Assembly (NCBI GenBank): GCA_041658205.1
Contig: JBBAAO010000001.1
Span: 186,001 to 250,000, forward strand
Direction of reading: 5' to 3'
Length of the DNA: 64,000 nucleotides
From: Bacteroidota bacterium
GTDB taxonomy: Bacteria; Bacteroidota; Ignavibacteria; UBA10030; UBA8401
Part shown: positions 60,481 through 64,000 of the stretch, piece by piece
Numbering within the stretch: position 1 is the first letter of the stretch
Layout: each line of letters starts with the position of its first letter
Notes under the pieces: generated by a model
What the model saw: the letters and a program-made list of their open reading frames with translations, nothing else
Database searches by the model: none
What the model was told of the DNA's origin: nothing
Position numbers and translations under genes: made by a program

Positions 60481-61662
60481 ATGAGCAATGACTCATTTTA
60501 TGAGCAGCTTCCCGCCATCGATCGGTTCGCCGATCTTTCCAATATCGATGTCTATAGCAAACTTCCGGATGATTGGTCTGTTGCCGTATCGGATGTAAAA
60601 AATTCCACCGGAATGATTTTGCAGGGAAAGTACAAGGAAGTAAATCTCATCGGTGCCTCTACCATCATGGCACTGTTGAATATCACGAAGTCATTTTCCA
60701 TCCCGTTTATTTTTGGAGGAGATGGCGCCGCAATATGTATCCCCATATCACTCGTTGAACAAACTCGTCAGGCATTGTTAGCAACAAAAAATATGGCAAT
60801 GGATCTGTATGGGATTGAGTTGCGTATTGGTATTGTTCCTATCAATTTTATTCGAGAACGAGGATATGATGTGCTGGTGGCCCGAAGCCGTCTTTCATCT
60901 TCGTTTACGCAAGCCGCATTCAGCGGTGGAGGATTGCAATTTGCTGAAGAGTGTTTGAAAGATACTGTCGCTGCAAAACAATTTTCCATTCAAGATGGTG
61001 ATGTGGAGTCGAAAGGGGATTTTTCTGGACTGGAATGCCGATGGCAAAATATTCCGAGTGCACATGATGAGATTGTTTCTTTAATCGTGCAGGCGATCGG
61101 AAAAACGAATGATGAGCAAAACACCATCTATCGTGAGGTGCTTGCCACTATTAATACGATCTATGGAGATGATACGCAATGTCATCCTGTTCATCAAGAC
61201 TATTTAAAGATGTCGCTCAGTGAGGGTACTCTTTCCGGTGAGTCGAATATTCGTTCGTACAACAATGGGAAAGCGTATCGTCTTTGGTATTGGTTAAAGA
61301 TCCGCTGGAATGTGTTATTGGGAAAATGGTTAATGGCAGTGAACTATAAGACGAAAACAACCGAATGGGGAAGTTATAAGAAACGGTTGGTTCAAAACAC
61401 CGACTTTAAGAAATTTGATGATAAGATCCGTCAGGTTCTTTCTGGTTCGATTCTACAGCGAGAAGAATTGGAACGATATCTTGCGCAAAAATTTAAAGAA
61501 CGAAAATTAGTCTATGGAATTCATGTGGCATCGAATGCTTTAATTACGTGTCTGTTGTTTAATTACAGCGATGCCCATGTGCATTTAGTGGATTCTGATA
61601 ACGGCGGTTATGCTCTTGCGGCGGTGAAAGTGAAGGAACAGTTGAAGGAGATTGAAGGATAG
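60481..61662 (+). CDS. DUF3095 family protein
   Basis: A 393-residue protein that matches DUF3095, a family of unknown function. The N-terminal half (about 35-190) has SVAVSDVKNSTGMILQGKYKEVN and PFIFGGDGAAICIP, a D-x-K-N-S-T and G-G-D-G pattern that recalls class III nucleotidyl cyclases and GGDEF-type folds. The C-terminal part (about 325-390) forms a second small domain. Cyclase-like activity is only a suggestion from these short motifs. It follows dnaG by 10 bases and ends before a strong terminator. Confidence 0.78.
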   Translation: MSNDSFYEQLPAIDRFADLSNIDVYSKLPDDWSVAVSDVKNSTGMILQGKYKEVNLIGASTIMALLNITKSFSIPFIFGGDGAAICIPISLVEQTRQALLATKNMAMDLYGIELRIGIVPINFIRERGYDVLVARSRLSSSFTQAAFSGGGLQFAEECLKDTVAAKQFSIQDGDVESKGDFSGLECRWQNIPSAHDEIVSLIVQAIGKTNDEQNTIYREVLATINTIYGDDTQCHPVHQDYLKMSLSEGTLSGESNIRSYNNGKAYRLWYWLKIRWNVLLGKWLMAVNYKTKTTEWGSYKKRLVQNTDFKKFDDKIRQVLSGSILQREELERYLAQKFKERKLVYGIHVASNALITCLLFNYSDAHVHLVDSDNGGYALAAVKVKEQLKEIEG

Positions 61663-61694
61663 AAGTTCTGAAAGGTACGACAATATTATTAGTC

Positions 61695-61728
61695 AAAAAA
61701 AACCTTGTCGCAGACAAGGTTTTTTTTC
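61695..61728. terminator. Bidirectional terminator between convergent operons
   Basis: ACCTTGTC (61702-61709) and GACAAGGT (61713-61720) pair around a 3-base loop, with a run of A before and a run of T after. It serves both the DUF3095 gene and the minus-strand cytochrome operon. Confidence 0.92.
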
Positions 61729-61743
61729 TCACTACAATAAAAC

Positions 61744-62106
61744 TCAATTGTCCTTTGCACCCTGGTCAATCCATCGTTTAATCAAATCGACCTCATCCTC
61801 TGTTAATTTTTTCTTCGAAAAGATCGGCATCTGTGCTCCTTTTGGAGGTTTCGGCAGCAGTTTAGCGATTATATAACTGTTAGCGCCATCGCCGGGAATG
61901 ATCATATCTTTTGTCTTTCCGCTGCTTCTAATGAGTGCTACATTGTCCATGGCAAAGTTATTCGGATTCTCATCATCTTTTTCATGGCACTTCAAACATT
62001 TCGATTTGATCAACGGATATACATCTTTTGAATATGAAATCGTCTGCGCAACAGTGACGGTGCAGCTAAGGAGAATAAACAGACAAATCGATGATACTAT
62101 CTTCAT
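61744..62106 (-). CDS. Exported mini c-type cytochrome, planctomycete-type domain
   Basis: A 120-residue exported protein with a signal peptide (ending VTVAQ). The heme-binding C-x2-C-H is CLKCHE near residues 37-42. The later Met that would be the second heme ligand may be in GAQMPIFSKKKLTEDEVDLI, and it ends WIDQGAKDN. This architecture matches planctomycete cytochrome C (PSCyt1)-type domains that are seen in large exported electron carriers; here it stands alone. Paralogues follow on both sides. I infer a periplasmic or surface electron-transfer role. Confidence 0.85.
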   Translation of the reverse strand: MKIVSSICLFILLSCTVTVAQTISYSKDVYPLIKSKCLKCHEKDDENPNNFAMDNVALIRSSGKTKDMIIPGDGANSYIIAKLLPKPPKGAQMPIFSKKKLTEDEVDLIKRWIDQGAKDN

Positions 62107-62121
62107 CAGGGAGTTTCCTTT

Positions 62122-62487
62122 TTAATTATTTTTTGCGCCTTGATCGATCCAAGTTGAAATTAACTCGATTAATTCATCATCAAGTGGTTTTTTCCCCCGC
62201 GGCATTTGTTTACCGAATGATGCCGTACCTCGTAATTTCATAATCAGAACACTCTCTTCTCCTTTCTTTGCTTTCACAACAGGACCGTGTTTGCTTTCGC
62301 CTTTCATCAATTCGTCGAAGCTGTCCAAATAGAGTCCGCTGGGGCTTTCATCTTCTGTGTTATGGCAGTTCAAACATTTCTTTTGAAAGATCGGCATAAT
62401 CTCTTCTTTGAAAGAGATTTTGCCTTTTTTGCTTTGTGCTGCTGTAACAGTGAAAATGATACAAAGAATGAAGAATAGTTTTTTCAT
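62122..62487 (-). CDS. Exported mini c-type cytochrome, second copy
   Basis: A 121-residue paralogue of the neighbouring gene. It has a signal peptide (MKKLFFILCIIFTVTAAQS), CLNCHN near 38-43, KQMPRGKKPLDDELIELI and the same WIDQGAKNN end. Gaps of about 15 bases on both sides show one operon. The presence of three copies suggests a chain or a set of carriers with different potentials, as inference. Confidence 0.85.
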   Translation of the reverse strand: MKKLFFILCIIFTVTAAQSKKGKISFKEEIMPIFQKKCLNCHNTEDESPSGLYLDSFDELMKGESKHGPVVKAKKGEESVLIMKLRGTASFGKQMPRGKKPLDDELIELISTWIDQGAKNN

Positions 62488-62501
62488 ACATGAAGAGATA
62501 A

Positions 62502-63152
62502 TTAATTGTTCAATGCACCTTGGTTAATCCAATCGATAAATTTCTGGATCTCAGCGGAGGACATGGGTGTTCCTCCTTGCGGCATCCTGCTTCCAAATCC
62601 TGCTGTACCTAACAGTTTTTTCACAATGTTGCTTCCGGCTCCGTTGCCCGGGATAACCGTATTTCCTGTTGAACCTCCTGCCAATATTGTTGCATAGGAT
62701 GCGACACTGAATCCACCATTACCAGGATGGCAACTGGCGCAATTATACGCAGTAATAAGAGGAGAAATATCGGTTGAAAATTTTACCAATGTGACTGCGG
62801 CTAATGATTTGAACGATTTTGTGTTACTAGATTTTCCGCCGACATTCACAGTAACATTTATGCTTCCGGACGAAACACCGGAAGGGACGACAGCTTTAAT
62901 TTGTGTTGCACTCCATGAAACATATGTTCCGGCATTTGTTCCACCGAACGCGACAGTGCTGCTTCCGCGAGAGGTGCCAAAATTTGTACCAACAACCGTT
63001 ATGGTGTCGTTTGTTTTACCCGAATCGGGAGACACCGATGTTAACGTAGGTGTCGGAACAGTTGCTGCAACGGGATCATCACCTTGATCTTCGCAAGCAG
63101 AGATAAAAAGTATCATTACAAGAAGAATGGTGGAAAGAATTTTTACGTTCAT
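62502..63152 (-). CDS. Lipoprotein with IPT/TIG domain and c-type cytochrome domain
   Basis: A 216-residue protein from the ATG at 63152, which follows AGAGGA; a TTG three codons upstream is the alternative. A lipobox is visible (LFISAC, Cys20). Residues 35-115 form an IPT/TIG Ig-like domain (PTLTSVSPDSGKTNDTITVVG). Residues 125-216 form a cytochrome domain with CASCHP near 140, SRMPQGGTPMSSAEIQKFI and the ending WINQGALNN shared with the two downstream genes. The TIG domain may tether the cytochrome to other surface proteins. It lies 14 bases from the beta-barrel gene. Confidence 0.87.
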   Translation of the reverse strand: MNVKILSTILLVMILFISACEDQGDDPVAATVPTPTLTSVSPDSGKTNDTITVVGTNFGTSRGSSTVAFGGTNAGTYVSWSATQIKAVVPSGVSSGSINVTVNVGGKSSNTKSFKSLAAVTLVKFSTDISPLITAYNCASCHPGNGGFSVASYATILAGGSTGNTVIPGNGAGSNIVKKLLGTAGFGSRMPQGGTPMSSAEIQKFIDWINQGALNN

Positions 63153-63166
63153 GGTTTGCAATCCTC

Positions 63167-64000
63167 TTACAAATAAAAATGGAACATAACGTGAAGTTCG
63201 TTGTTCGTTAACTCAGTTGGTTTTTCTTGATTGATCCGATAGAGCGGTCGCACTTCAACTCCGGTAAGCGGGAAGAACTCAGCACCGATGGTATATCGAT
63301 TGATGGTTCCGTCTTTCAAATCGACATTTGGATCGTAAAATTCGTATCCTAGCTTCAAGTCAACACCGTTCAATACCAAGTAATTCAATTCCGCATACAG
63401 GATATTCCCCGAAACAAGTTTATTGAGTGTTGCATTGTGTGTTGTGATGATATCAAATTCTCCCTGCAACGTAAGATTATTATCGAATGTAAACACACCG
63501 AACGCTCCCATGATCTGCGTCTTTCCCGGACCGCCGGCAGTCGGCAAATTATAAAGAGAACCACCCAGGTTGAAATTCATAAAATCCATTTGAACATTTG
63601 TCTCGGCTCGAATTGCAATCGCTTTGTTTTTTGTTCCGGCAGTTCCGGCAAGCCCCCCTTTTCGTCCATTAAATAATCCGATATTCACGGTGAAAATGCT
63701 TGGGTTAAATCCAAATTCCAATCCGGTATCTTCGGCTCCTTGTCCAAATCCCAAACCGCCAGGATAGCCGGCGATTGCGGGATTGAGAGGGAAGAATGCA
63801 CCGCTGCGGATTAAAAGATTATGATCATCCATTTTCAAACCGTATGCTGGAATAAAATTTCCCACTTTTATATAGCCTTCTAAAGGGAGAACTTTCGCAA
63901 GCCCGAATGCTTCGAACCCGCTGTAGAGCCCTTTGTCCAGATAAATGCGGAATTTTTTATTCAATCGAAGATCAAGGTAGAGATCTCCCTGCATTTGGAA
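63167..64000 (-). CDS. Outer-membrane beta-barrel (porin-like), 3' part, cut by window edge
   Basis: At least 278 codons, open to the right edge, so the N-terminus and any signal peptide are outside. The sequence alternates polar and hydrophobic residues in strands with loops such as AIAGYPGGLGFGQGAED, and it ends NNELHVMFHFYL, with an aromatic-Leu C-terminus typical of barrel proteins assembled by BamA. An internal Met (63994) is not the start. It precedes the three cytochrome genes in the same direction and may form the pore that carries electrons through the outer membrane, similar in idea to porin-cytochrome conduits. Confidence 0.82.
   Translation of the reverse strand, partial: FQMQGDLYLDLRLNKKFRIYLDKGLYSGFEAFGLAKVLPLEGYIKVGNFIPAYGLKMDDHNLLIRSGAFFPLNPAIAGYPGGLGFGQGAEDTGLEFGFNPSIFTVNIGLFNGRKGGLAGTAGTKNKAIAIRAETNVQMDFMNFNLGGSLYNLPTAGGPGKTQIMGAFGVFTFDNNLTLQGEFDIITTHNATLNKLVSGNILYAELNYLVLNGVDLKLGYEFYDPNVDLKDGTINRYTIGAEFFPLTGVEVRPLYRINQEKPTELTNNELHVMFHFYL

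Noticed and set aside
1..64000. CRISPR array, prophage, insertion sequence or antibiotic cluster
   Set aside because: No regular direct repeats with spacers, transposase, integrase, capsid or terminase genes were found on either strand.

Overview
The window reads as a stretch of chromosome from a Gram-negative bacterium of the Bacteroidota/Chlorobiota superphylum, most likely an Ignavibacteria-type lineage. This is an inference from gene content, not from a marker-tree. Supporting points are lipid A genes (lpxB, lpxK), a lipoprotein that fuses a GH3 NagZ-type glycosidase to a beta-lactamase-like domain, a DUF4922-SpoIID pair, a large sortilin/BNR-repeat exoprotein, CxxCH mini-cytochromes of the planctomycete type, and moderate base composition. 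Clear GGAGG-type ribosome binding sites precede several genes, which is less usual in Bacteroidia proper. No rRNA, tRNA, CRISPR array or intact insertion sequence was seen.

Layout. 1-2703: a GNAT gene running off the left edge (probably GNAT-nitrilase), a two-domain GT2 glycosyltransferase and a small GNAT. 2712-10343: a DUF4922 nucleotide-transferase-like gene, SpoIID, then an AmpG-like importer, a sugar kinase and a GH3/beta-lactamase lipoprotein, which together look like a muropeptide uptake and recycling set. 10598-19612: a BNR exoprotein, P5C dehydrogenase, sucC, a RelE/ParE-type toxin-antitoxin pair, gatB and tpiA. 19786-22374: a GH2-like membrane protein in which both catalytic glutamates are replaced by glycine. 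22387-34496: a long co-directional run (smc, HAD phosphatase, ICMT-like, lpxB, acyltransferase, lpxK, class I amidotransferase, queA, APC permease, ispD), then plsY-gpsA and a secreted amidohydrolase.

38083-41987 is a regulatory and envelope module: a TonB-like protein and a von Willebrand protein on the minus strand, diverging from an ECF sigma factor with its membrane anti-sigma factor. recG follows. A 737-base gap (44171-44907) holds an inverted-repeat element, the decayed tail of a PP2C/SpoIIE phosphatase, a terminator and a well-formed promoter with a structured leader. This promoter drives two tandem D-Ala-D-Ala-ligase-like ATP-grasp enzymes, a GNAT acyltransferase and a lysine 2,3-aminomutase. 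I consider this the best candidate for an undescribed beta-amino-acid pathway.

49359-58482 (minus strand) is a dense signalling island. It has two large histidine kinases, a third smaller one, two response regulators, a kinase paralogue truncated after its PAS domain, a seven-helix-like membrane protein and a small secreted protein ending in a CPPFC motif. dnaG and a DUF3095 gene follow on the plus strand. The window closes on three tandem secreted CxxCH proteins and the 3' part of a beta-barrel gene, all minus strand, probably one outer-membrane or periplasmic electron-carrier operon.
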